Origin: Chersky-806 sp036502405
Lineage (GTDB): Bacteria; Actinomycetota; Acidimicrobiia; IMCC26256; JAENVU01
NCBI GenBank assembly: GCA_036502405.1
Contig: DASXYP010000047.1
Coordinates: forward strand, 1-64,000
Length of the DNA stretch: 64,000 nucleotides
Reading direction: 5' to 3'
The notes under the pieces are model-generated. The model was not told the DNA's origin. It made no database searches and saw only the letters and a program-made list of their open reading frames with translations. Below, one piece after another: positions 24,020-32,268 of the stretch (positions are counted from its first letter, which is position 1; every line of letters starts with the position of its first letter). The position numbers were made by a program, and so were the translations under genes.

Positions 24020-26035
24020 ATGACCCCGCCGCCGGACCCCTCACCGTCGTTCCCGCACCTCTTCAGCCCGATGCGGATCGGGCCGGTCGAGGCGCGCAAC
24101 CGGATCGTGGTGGGCGCGCACTTCACGCAGTTCACCGAGCCGACGACCCCGGGCGAGCCGGGGCACTACGGCGCCCGGTACGCGCGGTACCTCGGCGAGT
24201 TCGCGCGCGGTGGTGCCGGCACCGTGATCGGCGGCCAGGCCGCGGTGCACCCGACGACTGCGTACCAGATGCCGAACAACGCGAGCGCGTGGGATGCCGC
24301 CGCGGTGCCGGGTCTCACCGAGGTGGCCGACGCGGTCCACGCGCACGGCTCGCTCGTGTTCCTCCAGCTCGCGCACAACGGCGGGGTCAACGGGGGCGCC
24401 TGGTCGAAGCTCCCCGCGTGGTCGCCCTCGCTCGTCGCGAACTACATGGAGCCGCCGAAGCCGATCGAGCACCACGAGATCGCGGCGGTGGTCGACGGCT
24501 TCGCCCGTTCAGCCGCGAACTGCGCGGCCGCCGGGCTCGACGGCGTGGAGATCCACGCCGCCCACGGCTACCTGATCCACGAGTTCCTGTCTCCACACAG
24601 CAACCACCGCACCGACGAGTACGGCGGCGACCTCGACGGCCGGATGCGCTTCTGCATCGAGGTGCTCCGCGCGGTGCGCGCCGAGGTCGGCGACGCGATC
24701 GCGGTCGGCGTGCGGCTCGTCGGCGACGAGGAGACCCGCGACGGCTCGGGCCTGGGGCCTGAGGACGCAGCCGAGATCGCGGCGCGCCTCGAGGGCGCGG
24801 GTCTCGTCGACTTCGTGAACGTGAGCGTCGGCACCTCGGGGATGGGCATGGTCCGCCCGCTCTACTCACCGCACCTGCTGGGTGTCGCGGCGACCCGCAC
24901 GGTGCGGGCCGCGCTCCAGGGCACCCCGGTCTTCGCGGTCCACCGGGTGCTCACGCCCGAGGAGGCCGAAGGGGTGATCGCCGAGGGCGCAGCCGACGCG
25001 GTCACGGTCGTGCGGGCGCTCATCGCCGACCCGTCGTGGCCGGACAAGGCCCGCACCGGTCGCGTCGACGAGATCCGGCACTGCACCGGGTGCAACCAGG
25101 GGTGCTACGGGAACCTCACCGCCGGGCTGCCGATCACCTGCGTCACGAACCCGGTCACCGGGCGCGAGTCGAGCCTCGGCGGGCCGCTCCCGCCGGCCGG
25201 GCGACGCAAGCGGGTCGTGGTCGTGGGCGGCGGACCCGGCGGGCTCGAGGCCGCGTGGGTCGCCGCGGCGCGCGGCCATGACGTGACGCTGCTCGAGCGC
25301 AACCACCGGCTCGGCGGCAAGATCCGCCTGGCGGCCGCGCTGCCGGGTCGGGAGGAGCTCGCGGACTTCGCCGACTGGCGCATGGCCGAGTGTGGTCGCC
25401 ACGGCGTCGACATCCGGCTCGGAGTGGACGCGACGGGAGCCGCGGTGCTCGCGCTCGAGCCGGACGCGGTCGTCGTCGCGACCGGAGGACGCGCCACGAC
25501 CGGCACCCCGAGCAAGTGGCACCCGTTGCCCGTCGCCGGCACGGACCAGCCCTGGGTCATCGACCACGAGCGCGCGCTGGCCGAAGTCCTCGCCGACCCG
25601 GGCGCGCTCGGCGAGCGGGTCGTGATGCTCGACGCGGTCGGCGACATCGCGGCGATCGGGATCGGCCACGCGCTGGCTCTCGCCGGCAAGCAGATCACGA
25701 CGGTCACGCCCCTGCCGAGCCCAATCCTGATCGACAACGAGACGAACTCCCGCGCGCTGCCGCGGGCTGCGCGCGCCGGGATGGTGTGGCGACCGAACAC
25801 CGCGATGGTCCAGATCGGTGACCACACCGTCACGGTCGCCGACGCGCTCACCTACGAGCTGTCGACGCTCGACGCCGACACCGTGGTGATCCGGACCCAT
25901 GGAGAGCCGTGCGCCGACCTGTATTTCGCGCTGCAGGGCGCGGTCGACGACGTCGTGCGGATCGGGGACGCGGTCGCGGTGCGCTGGGCCGACCGGGCGA
26001 TCTTCGACGGCCACACCGCCGCCCGCGCCCTCTAG
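24020..26035 (+). CDS. NADH:flavin oxidoreductase, 2,4-dienoyl-CoA reductase type
   Basis: A 671-residue three-part flavoenzyme. An Old-Yellow-Enzyme barrel (about 10-350) has LFSPMRIG, the active-site HAAHGYLIHEFLSP and NHRTDEYGG. A 4Fe-4S motif follows as CTGCNQGCYG with a fourth cysteine in ITC (about 355-375). The C-terminal FAD/NAD(P) domain starts VVVVGGGPGGLEAAW. In this family electrons pass from NAD(P)H through FAD, the cluster and FMN to an unsaturated substrate. It might reduce enoyl compounds or demethylate amines; the neighbouring acyl-CoA genes favour the former. Confidence 0.88.
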   Translation: MTPPPDPSPSFPHLFSPMRIGPVEARNRIVVGAHFTQFTEPTTPGEPGHYGARYARYLGEFARGGAGTVIGGQAAVHPTTAYQMPNNASAWDAAAVPGLTEVADAVHAHGSLVFLQLAHNGGVNGGAWSKLPAWSPSLVANYMEPPKPIEHHEIAAVVDGFARSAANCAAAGLDGVEIHAAHGYLIHEFLSPHSNHRTDEYGGDLDGRMRFCIEVLRAVRAEVGDAIAVGVRLVGDEETRDGSGLGPEDAAEIAARLEGAGLVDFVNVSVGTSGMGMVRPLYSPHLLGVAATRTVRAALQGTPVFAVHRVLTPEEAEGVIAEGAADAVTVVRALIADPSWPDKARTGRVDEIRHCTGCNQGCYGNLTAGLPITCVTNPVTGRESSLGGPLPPAGRRKRVVVVGGGPGGLEAAWVAAARGHDVTLLERNHRLGGKIRLAAALPGREELADFADWRMAECGRHGVDIRLGVDATGAAVLALEPDAVVVATGGRATTGTPSKWHPLPVAGTDQPWVIDHERALAEVLADPGALGERVVMLDAVGDIAAIGIGHALALAGKQITTVTPLPSPILIDNETNSRALPRAARAGMVWRPNTAMVQIGDHTVTVADALTYELSTLDADTVVIRTHGEPCADLYFALQGAVDDVVRIGDAVAVRWADRAIFDGHTAARAL

Positions 26036-26043
26036 AGCACGCC

Positions 26044-26086
26044 TTGGCGTCGCGTACCCCCCTCTACGGTGGGTAAGCGACGCCAA
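26044..26086. terminator. Bidirectional hairpin terminator
   Basis: TTGGCGTCGC (26044-26053) pairs with GCGACGCCAA (26077-26086), extended inward by ACCC/GGGT after one mismatch. It sits between two convergent stop codons. Confidence 0.75.
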
Positions 26087-26104
26087 AGCGCCGGGGTGGG
26101 CCGG

Positions 26105-27220
26105 CTACCAGGTCTCGGTGAAGCAGCGGTGGTCGAGCCGGCCGAGCGCGTAGGCGCGGTAGAGGCCGGCGAACATCGGGCGCGTGCGCTCGGTCCACTC
26201 GAGTGCGGCCGGCGCGCTGATGCGCCGGACGACCTGCGTGAACCCGTGCTCGTACACCCGGTACTCGGCCCACACGCCGGGGTAGTCCTTGGTCGCGCTC
26301 ACCTCGGTGAACGGGACGCGGCGAGCCCGCGCCGAGCGGCGGACGCGATTGCGGTGCGTGTGGCCGGCGAAGTAGCCGACGATGTTCTCGCGGGCGCAGA
26401 CGACCGCGCCGAGCGCTTCGCTGTCGTCGGAGCTGATGCCGAAGTACTCCGTGCTGCGCTCCGCCGCGTCGAGGTCCCACGGGTGGTGGTGGCCGAAGAC
26501 GAGCACCGGCCCGGTGACGGTCGCGGCCAGATCGTCGAGCCAGTGCAGCTGCTCGGGAGTCAGCTGCCCGCGGTCGATGCCCGGCTGCACGGTGTCGAGC
26601 ACCGCGAGCGTGACGCCACCGACGTCCAGCGCGTACGGCGCGCCCTCGAGGGCCATCGACGCGTCGAGCATCGCGTCGTGGTTCCCGCGCACATGGTGCA
26701 TCCGTCCGCCGAGCCGGCCGTACGCGGCGAGGAACGCGGCGTACTCCTCGTCGGTGCCGAGGTTCGTGAGGTCGCCCTTCACCAGGACGACGTCCGGGTC
26801 CAGCGCCTCCATCTCGGCGATCGCCGCCCGGTTCATCGTCTCGGGGTACGGCGGCTCGCCCGGGAGCGCCCGGAGCACCGGCCCGAGCTCCTCCTCCATC
26901 ACACTGTCGATCCGGCCGCACTCGGTCTCGCCGAAGTGGACGTCGTTGACGGTCGCGATCGTGGCCAGCGGCCGTCCGGCCGGCACCTCGAGCGTGGTCA
27001 CGGAGCCCGGGAGGAACTCGTCCGCCACCGCGCCCTCGACCGCCACGTCGTAGGTGGTGCCGGGCAGCAGGCCCTCGAAGCGCGCGACGTGGTGCGGTCC
27101 CTCCGTCACGACCTCGGTGTCGCCCACCCGCGACGTCACCGGCGCGTCCGGTTCGGTCACGAACGTGACCACGACCTCGTCGGGCCCGACGGTCATGACC
27201 TCCGCGTCGCGGACGGTCAC
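26105..27220 (-). CDS. Metallophosphoesterase with N-terminal beta domain
   Basis: A 371-residue calcineurin-like phosphoesterase. A fibronectin-III-like domain (about 1-90, ending GLLPGTTYDVAVEG) precedes a catalytic domain with the full metal set: NDVHFGE, VKGDLTN, RGNHDAML, FGHHHPW and FAGHTHRN. No signal peptide, unlike purple acid phosphatases with a similar layout. GTG start overlaps the accE stop as GTGA, so it is translationally coupled to the carboxylase operon; the metabolic connection is unclear. Confidence 0.87.
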   Translation of the reverse strand: MTVRDAEVMTVGPDEVVVTFVTEPDAPVTSRVGDTEVVTEGPHHVARFEGLLPGTTYDVAVEGAVADEFLPGSVTTLEVPAGRPLATIATVNDVHFGETECGRIDSVMEEELGPVLRALPGEPPYPETMNRAAIAEMEALDPDVVLVKGDLTNLGTDEEYAAFLAAYGRLGGRMHHVRGNHDAMLDASMALEGAPYALDVGGVTLAVLDTVQPGIDRGQLTPEQLHWLDDLAATVTGPVLVFGHHHPWDLDAAERSTEYFGISSDDSEALGAVVCARENIVGYFAGHTHRNRVRRSARARRVPFTEVSATKDYPGVWAEYRVYEHGFTQVVRRISAPAALEWTERTRPMFAGLYRAYALGRLDHRCFTETW

Positions 27221-27465
27221 GCGCGGCTGCGGCGGCCGAGGCGGCCGGACAGCCGCCACTCGCCGCGGGTGTAGGAGCCGCGCCGACCGGTGAGCCGGGC
27301 CGCCTGCACCCAGCGCGAGCTCTCGTCGTCCGGGCCGCCGACCGCCGCGACGCTGGACCCCGACGCCGTCGAGGCCGCGATCGCCGCGGTGATCGCCGCG
27401 ACCTCCTCCGGCGTGGCGTCCGGCGAGATCGACCGCAGCCGGACCCGGCCCGGGCGTGCGGCCAC
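27217..27465 (-). CDS. accE: Acyl-CoA carboxylase epsilon subunit
   Basis: An 82-residue AccE-like protein. The core helix PDATPEEVAAITAAIAA and the downstream tryptophan of SSRWVQAARL with its basic tail match the small epsilon subunits that bind AccA/AccD complexes in actinobacteria. Its GTG shares one base with the accD stop (TAGTG) and its own stop overlaps the phosphoesterase start. Family members tend to be poorly conserved, so the location next to accD is the main support. Confidence 0.85.
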   Translation of the reverse strand: MAARPGRVRLRSISPDATPEEVAAITAAIAASTASGSSVAAVGGPDDESSRWVQAARLTGRRGSYTRGEWRLSGRLGRRSRA

Positions 27466-29084
27466 TAGAGCGGCACGTTCCCGTGCTTGCGCTGGGGCAG
27501 CTGCTCCTTCTTCGAGCGGAGCATCTCGAGCGACTCGACCAGCACGCGACGGGTGTCACGCGGATCGATCACGTCGTCCACGTAGCCGCGCTCGCCCGCG
27601 TTGTACGGGTTGGCGAACCGTTCGGAGTACTGCTCGACGAGCTCCGCCTTCTTGGCGACGGGGTCCTCGGCAGCGTCGATCTCACGCCGGAAGATGATGT
27701 TGGCGGCGCCGTTCGCGTCCATCACCGCGATCTCGGCCGACGGCCAGGCGAACGCGAGGTCCGCGCCGATCGACTTGGAGTTCATGACGACGAACGCGCC
27801 GCCGTAGCCCTTGCGGGTGATGATCTGAACCCGCGGGACGGTCGCCTCGCAGTAGGCGTAGAGCAGCTTCGCCCCGTGCCGGATGATCCCGTCGTACTCC
27901 TGGTTGGTGCCGGGCAGGAACCCGGGGACGTCGACGAACGTGACCAGCGGGATGTTGAACGCGTCGCAGGTCCGCACGAAGCGCGCCGCCTTCTCGGACG
28001 CGTCGATGTCCAGGCAGCCCGCGAGCACCTGGGGCTGGTTGCCGACGACGCCCACGACGTGCCCGTCGACCCGGCCGAAGCCGCACACGATGTTCATCGC
28101 CCACAGCGCGTTGACCTCGAAGAACTCCCCGTCGTCGACGACCTCGGCGATGACCTTCTTCATGTCGTACGGCTTGTTCGGCGCGTCCGGGATGAGCTCC
28201 AGGATCCCGTCGCACCGACGGGCCGGATCGTCGTCCGGCTCGAAGTACGGGGCGTCCTCGAGGTTGTTGGACGGCAGGAACGAGAGCAGGTAGCGCACCT
28301 GCTCGAGGCACGTCTGCTCGTCGTCGAACACGAAGTGCGAGACGCCCGACTTGGTCGCGTGGGTCATCGCGCCGCCGAGCTCCTGCTGGGTGACGTCCTC
28401 GCCGGTGGCCGCCTTCACGACGTCCGGTCCGGTGATGAACATGTACGACGTGTCCTTCACCATGAAGATGAAGTCGGTCATCGCGGGTGAGTAGACCGCA
28501 CCGCCGGCGCACGGGCCGAGCACGACGCTGATCTGCGGGATGACGCCCGACGCCCGGACGTTGCGGTAGAAGATCCCGCCGTACGACGCGAGCGAGACGA
28601 CGCCCTCCTGGATGCGCGCGCCGGCGCCGTCGTTGAGGCCGATGAACGGCGCGCCGACGGACTCCGCGAGGTCCATCACCTTGTGGATCTTCTCGGCGAA
28701 CACCTCGCCGAGCGCGCCGCCGAAGACGGTGAAGTCCTGGGCGAACACGAAGACCTTGCGACCGTCGATCGTGCCCCAGCCGGTGATCACGCCGTCGGTG
28801 AGCGGACGGCTGTTCTCGATGCCGAAGCCGTGGGCCCGGTGCCTCGCGAGCATGTCGAGCTCGACGAACGACTCCGGGTCGAGGAGCAGCTCGAGGCGCT
28901 CCCGCACCGTGAGCTTTCCCCGCTGGTGCTGGCGCTCGACCGCGGCCGGGCTCCCGGCGTGGAGGGCCTCTTCGCGCAGCTCGGCGAGGTGGGCGAGGCG
29001 CTCCTCGATCGGATGGGGAACCGGAGCGACGGGCGCGGCAGCGCCGGCGCCCTCGCCCTGGATGTGCTCCTCTTCGACGGCCAT
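27465..29084 (-). CDS. accD: Acyl-CoA carboxylase beta subunit (carboxyltransferase)
   Basis: A 539-residue biotin-dependent carboxyltransferase: GKLTVRERLELLLD, the oxyanion GGALGEV, GAGARIQEGV, and the second half FVDVPGFLPGTNQEYDG and AWPSAEIAVM. The residue that is Asp in propionyl-CoA and Ile in acetyl-CoA carboxylases (S. coelicolor position 422) is Val here, in GGAFVVM, so substrate choice is uncertain. Closest overall look is to methylmalonyl-CoA carboxyltransferase/PccB proteins. No biotin carboxylase gene in the window. ATG start with TAGCCT 6 nt upstream. Confidence 0.93.
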   Translation of the reverse strand: MAVEEEHIQGEGAGAAAPVAPVPHPIEERLAHLAELREEALHAGSPAAVERQHQRGKLTVRERLELLLDPESFVELDMLARHRAHGFGIENSRPLTDGVITGWGTIDGRKVFVFAQDFTVFGGALGEVFAEKIHKVMDLAESVGAPFIGLNDGAGARIQEGVVSLASYGGIFYRNVRASGVIPQISVVLGPCAGGAVYSPAMTDFIFMVKDTSYMFITGPDVVKAATGEDVTQQELGGAMTHATKSGVSHFVFDDEQTCLEQVRYLLSFLPSNNLEDAPYFEPDDDPARRCDGILELIPDAPNKPYDMKKVIAEVVDDGEFFEVNALWAMNIVCGFGRVDGHVVGVVGNQPQVLAGCLDIDASEKAARFVRTCDAFNIPLVTFVDVPGFLPGTNQEYDGIIRHGAKLLYAYCEATVPRVQIITRKGYGGAFVVMNSKSIGADLAFAWPSAEIAVMDANGAANIIFRREIDAAEDPVAKKAELVEQYSERFANPYNAGERGYVDDVIDPRDTRRVLVESLEMLRSKKEQLPQRKHGNVPL

Positions 29085-29090
29085 CCCGCC

Positions 29091-29096
29091 AGGCTA
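29091..29096 (-). promoter_or_regulatory. -10-like TAGCCT, leaderless start of accD
   Basis: TAGCCT ends 6 nt before the accD ATG, with no ribosome site. Confidence 0.45.
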
Positions 29097-29141
29097 CTGG
29101 TGCGTCCGGTGATGGACGGAGTGTGGCGCGGGGCCCGAGCG

Positions 29142-29163
29142 GCCCGGCGAGCAGTCGCCGGGC
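29142..29163. terminator. Hairpin in the accD/SH3-gene gap
   Basis: GCCCGGCGA (29142-29150) pairs with TCGCCGGGC (29155-29163) around GCAG. It lies just after the SH3-type gene on the minus strand. No T-tract. Confidence 0.45.
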
Positions 29164-29184
29164 GCGTGAGTCAGGACGCCGGGA

Positions 29185-29964
29185 TCAGCGACTCGGAGCG
29201 CAGAGCATGACCAGGCCGCCGCCGAAGGTCACGAGCACGCCGTAGTCCACGAGGTCCCACACGTTCAGCCCGGTGCCGAGGCCGCGGTCGCTCGTCGTCA
29301 GGAGGTCCTGGGTCTGCAGGACGTACACGACGCAGATGATCATCAGCGCGAGCCCGAGCACCCTGCGCACGATCCCGCCACCCGACACGAGGGACACGAC
29401 CGCGCCCACCCCGGCGAGGATCACGATCAGCAGGCCGAGCTCGAACCCACCCTTGAGCGCGTGGTCCCAACCGCTCAGGACGTTGACCGCCAGGCCGAAC
29501 GCGTCGACCTGGTCCAGCTTGCCGACCGTCTGCACCCACGGGAGCACGGTCCCGACGATCGCCAGGATCCCGGCGAGCGCGCCGAGCACCGGGCCGGTGC
29601 CGAGGCGCATCCGGCTCCGTTGCTTCTCGACGACCTTCGGAGCCGTGAGCGACGACGCGCCGGGCGACCCTTCGGGACCCGGGTGCGCCGCGACGGGCGC
29701 CGCGCCGACTGCGATCCCGGCCAGCTCCGTGCCGTCGACCCAGCCGTCGAGACCGTCGGCGGCTCGGATGTGGACCCACGGCGGGCGGCGACCGGCGACG
29801 CTGACCTCTTCTCCGGCCGTGAGCTCGCGGATCGGCGGACCGCGGCGGTCCGGTCGCTCGAAGACGAGGATCCCGCCGGCGGGGACGTGGTGGACCTCGA
29901 CGTGCCGGGCGGGGACGGCGCCTTCGCCCTCGGGCGCTGCAGTGCTGGTGGGCTCCTCCGGCAT
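29185..29964 (-). CDS. Membrane protein with SH3-like domain
   Basis: A 259-residue protein. The N-terminal 85 residues resemble a bacterial SH3 domain (GEEVSVAGRRPPWVHIR and GLDGWVDGTEL), then a Ser/Pro linker and four predicted membrane helices (about 120-255), one long loop carrying LPWVQTVGKLDQVDAFG. No signal peptide, so the SH3 part is probably cytoplasmic or inserted by the first helix. Function unknown. Confidence 0.75.
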   Translation of the reverse strand: MPEEPTSTAAPEGEGAVPARHVEVHHVPAGGILVFERPDRRGPPIRELTAGEEVSVAGRRPPWVHIRAADGLDGWVDGTELAGIAVGAAPVAAHPGPEGSPGASSLTAPKVVEKQRSRMRLGTGPVLGALAGILAIVGTVLPWVQTVGKLDQVDAFGLAVNVLSGWDHALKGGFELGLLIVILAGVGAVVSLVSGGGIVRRVLGLALMIICVVYVLQTQDLLTTSDRGLGTGLNVWDLVDYGVLVTFGGGLVMLCAPSR

Positions 29965-29984
29965 GGAGAAGGTATCGGCAGCCC

Positions 29985-30392
29985 TCAGTGCTCCTGAACC
30001 AGCTCGATGAGCGTGCCGAACGCGGTCTTCGGATGGACGAATGCGACCGTCGTGCCCCGGCTCCCCGGCCGGGGCGCGTCGTCGATGACGCGATGGCCCT
30101 CGGCCTTGACCCGGGCCAGCGCCGCGGCGCAGTCGTCGACCCGGTAGCCCACGTGGTGGAGCCCCTCACCCTTGGTCGCGAGGTACTTGGCGACCGGCGA
30201 GTCGTCCCGGACGGGGGTGAGCAGCTGCACGTAGGAGTCGGCCACCGCGAGCAGCGCCTCCTCCACCCCGTCCTTCTCCACCACTTCCCGGTGGGCCACG
30301 GTGCAGTCGAAGGTCTTCGCGTAGTACTCGATGGCCGCATCCAGGTCGTTGACGGCGATCGCGATGTGGTCGATCTCGGTCAGCTCGCTCAT
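29985..30392 (-). CDS. mce: Methylmalonyl-CoA/ethylmalonyl-CoA epimerase
   Basis: A 135-residue glyoxalase-fold epimerase. Metal ligands expected in the family are present: IDHIAIAV (His), GLHHVGYRV (His) and GTLIELVQ (Glu); length matches the family. It interconverts the 2R and 2S epimers of methylmalonyl-CoA and, in ethylmalonyl-CoA-pathway organisms, of ethylmalonyl-CoA between Ccr and MeaA. ATG 30392 chosen by the family N-terminus, with TACGCT 7 nt upstream. Confidence 0.92.
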   Translation of the reverse strand: MSELTEIDHIAIAVNDLDAAIEYYAKTFDCTVAHREVVEKDGVEEALLAVADSYVQLLTPVRDDSPVAKYLATKGEGLHHVGYRVDDCAAALARVKAEGHRVIDDAPRPGSRGTTVAFVHPKTAFGTLIELVQEH

Positions 30393-30399
30393 CGCGCTC

Positions 30400-30405
30400 A
30401 GCGTA
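30400..30405 (-). promoter_or_regulatory. -10-like TACGCT, leaderless start of mce
   Basis: TACGCT ends 7 nt before the epimerase ATG; no ribosome site. Confidence 0.45.
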
Positions 30406-30462
30406 GGTCGGAGCGGGCCGCGTCGCTCAAGCCCGCCGCGGCCGGCGCCGACAACCCCCCGC

Positions 30463-30774
30463 ATGGGAACGCCGGGATGCCGCCACTACCTCGTCGTGAC
30501 GGTCGCGGGTGAGCACCGCGATCGCGGCGCGACCAGCCAGGAGATCGCCGACGCGTTCGAGACCGCGTGCACCGGGGTCACCGAGGTGCGCGAGATCAGG
30601 GTGGAGCGCAACCGGGTCTCCGGACCGGGACAGGCCGACCTGATCGTCGCCACCGCGTACGACACCGCCGAGGACCTCGTGCGCGTCCGGGGGACGGTGT
30701 TGCGCGAATGCATCGAGAAGCTGCGCCAGCAGGTCGCGGACTTCGAGATCCGCGAGCTCAGCGCGATGGCCTGA
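30463..30774 (+). CDS. Small hypothetical protein
   Basis: A 103-residue cytoplasmic protein, probably alpha/beta: RHYLVVTVAGEH, a helix SQEIADAFETAC, VTEVREIRVERN and a long C-terminal helix RECIEKLRQQVADFEI. It sits alone on the plus strand between mce and ccr, 3 nt from the convergent ccr stop. Composition and G/C third positions support coding, but I know no family; an ACT/ferredoxin-like fold is possible. Confidence 0.55.
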   Translation: MGTPGCRHYLVVTVAGEHRDRGATSQEIADAFETACTGVTEVREIRVERNRVSGPGQADLIVATAYDTAEDLVRVRGTVLRECIEKLRQQVADFEIRELSAMA

Positions 30775-30777
30775 CCC

Positions 30778-32124
30778 TCAGGCGTACTTCCTGAACAGCG
30801 TGATCTGCGGGAGCAGGCGCTCGCGCATCTCGCCGTCGGTCACGCCGAGTCCTTCCTCGGGCGCGAGGCAGAGGATGCCGAGCTTGCCCTCGTGCTGGTT
30901 GTGGTGCACCTGGTACGCGGCCTCGCCGGTGTCCTCGAGCGCGAACGTCTTCGAGATGGTCGGGAAGATCTTGCCCTCGGCGATGAGCCGGTTGGCCTCC
31001 CACGCCTCGCGGTAGTTCGCGAAGTGGCAGCCCTTCAGCGTCTTCAGGTTCATCCAGAGGTAGCGGTTGTCGTACTCGATCATGAAGCCGCTCGTCGCCG
31101 CGCAGGTGATGATCATCCCGCCGCGCTTCGCGACGAACACCGACGCGCCCATCGTCTGACGACCGGGATGCTCGAACACGATGTCGGGGTCGGTGCCGAC
31201 GAGCTCCCGGATCTTCTTGCCGAAGCGCCGCCACTCGGCCGGGTCCTGCTGGCCCTCGTCGTTCCAGAACCGGTAGCCCTCGGCCTTGCGGTCGATGACT
31301 GCCTCGACGCCGAGCTCGTGCAGCAGCGCCGCGCGTTCGGGTGACGAGACGACACCGACCGGGGTGCCGCCGCCGTTCAGCACGTACTGGCACGCGTACG
31401 CGCCGATGCCGCCGCTCGCGCCCCAGATCAGGACCGTCTGACCCTGGGTCATCTGCGAGCCGTTCGGGCTCACGATCATGCGGTAGCTGGTGGAGTTGGT
31501 CAGGGCGTTGACCGCGGCCTCCTCCCACGTCAGGTGCGCCGGCTTGGGCATCAGCTGGTTGGCCCGCACGATGCTCAGGTCCGCGAGCCCGCCGAAGTTC
31601 GACTCGAAGCCCCAGATCCGCTGGTTCGCGGCGAGCATCGCGTCGTCGTGGCTCGACGGGTCCTGGTCGTCGACGTAGTTGCAGTGGACGGTCACCTCGT
31701 CGCCGGGCTTCCAGTTGCGCACCGCGGACCCGACCCGCAGCACGACCCCCGACGCGTCGCTGCCCATCACGTGGAACGGCTGGTCGTGGCGCGCGCCCCA
31801 CACGCTCTCCTTGCCCAGCCGCCTGAGGAACCCGAAGGTCGGCAGTGGCTCGAAGATCGAGGTCCACACCGTGTTGAAGTTGATCGAGCTCGCCATCACC
31901 GCGATGACCGCCTCGTCGGGCGCGATCTCCGGGAGCGGGAAGTCCTCGACCCGCGTGGACTTGCGGGGGTCCTTCTCCTCCGACGGCAGCCCGTCGAACA
32001 TGTTCTGGTCCTCGACCCGAACCAGCGCGCCCCGGGCCGACTCGGGCAGCGGGAGCGCGCCGAGCTCCTCGCCGGGCGCGCCTTCGAGGATCGCGGTGCG
32101 GATGGCGTCGATCGCAGTCGTCAT
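30778..32124 (-). CDS. ccr: Crotonyl-CoA carboxylase/reductase
   Basis: A 448-residue NADPH-dependent MDR-family enzyme that reductively carboxylates crotonyl-CoA to (2S)-ethylmalonyl-CoA, the hallmark step of the ethylmalonyl-CoA pathway. CO2-pocket residues known from Kitasatospora appear as N in SSINFNTVW, F-E in WGFESNFGG and H in VHHNQHEGK. NADPH site: WGASGGIGAYACQY. The start is a leaderless-type ATG with TACGGT 8 nt upstream. It is divergent from the thiolase gene. Confidence 0.95.
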   Translation of the reverse strand: MTTAIDAIRTAILEGAPGEELGALPLPESARGALVRVEDQNMFDGLPSEEKDPRKSTRVEDFPLPEIAPDEAVIAVMASSINFNTVWTSIFEPLPTFGFLRRLGKESVWGARHDQPFHVMGSDASGVVLRVGSAVRNWKPGDEVTVHCNYVDDQDPSSHDDAMLAANQRIWGFESNFGGLADLSIVRANQLMPKPAHLTWEEAAVNALTNSTSYRMIVSPNGSQMTQGQTVLIWGASGGIGAYACQYVLNGGGTPVGVVSSPERAALLHELGVEAVIDRKAEGYRFWNDEGQQDPAEWRRFGKKIRELVGTDPDIVFEHPGRQTMGASVFVAKRGGMIITCAATSGFMIEYDNRYLWMNLKTLKGCHFANYREAWEANRLIAEGKIFPTISKTFALEDTGEAAYQVHHNQHEGKLGILCLAPEEGLGVTDGEMRERLLPQITLFRKYA

Positions 32125-32132
32125 GGGCGGCG

Positions 32133-32138
32133 ACCGTA
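32133..32138 (-). promoter_or_regulatory. -10-like TACGGT, leaderless start of ccr
   Basis: TACGGT ends 8 nt before the ccr ATG in the divergent ccr/thiolase gap. Confidence 0.45.
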
Positions 32139-32222
32139 GCGAAGGGTGCGGCACCCTCGCACCCCGCCGCCGGCACCGCGGATCCGTCGCCACGGCCTGG
32201 ACGGAAGGTCGGGGAGGAGGGC

Positions 32223-32253
32223 TACCATCCCAAGTGACCAGCGAGTAACCAGC
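32223..32253 (+). promoter_or_regulatory. Candidate promoter and repeat operator of the thiolase gene
   Basis: TACCAT (32223-32228) is a -10-like hexamer. Immediately downstream are two direct repeats, TGACCAGC (32235-32242) and TAACCAGC (32246-32253), exactly 11 bp apart, i.e. on one helix face, where a regulator could block transcription. Confidence 0.4.
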
Positions 32254-32268
32254 CTTCGGGAGTCAGCC

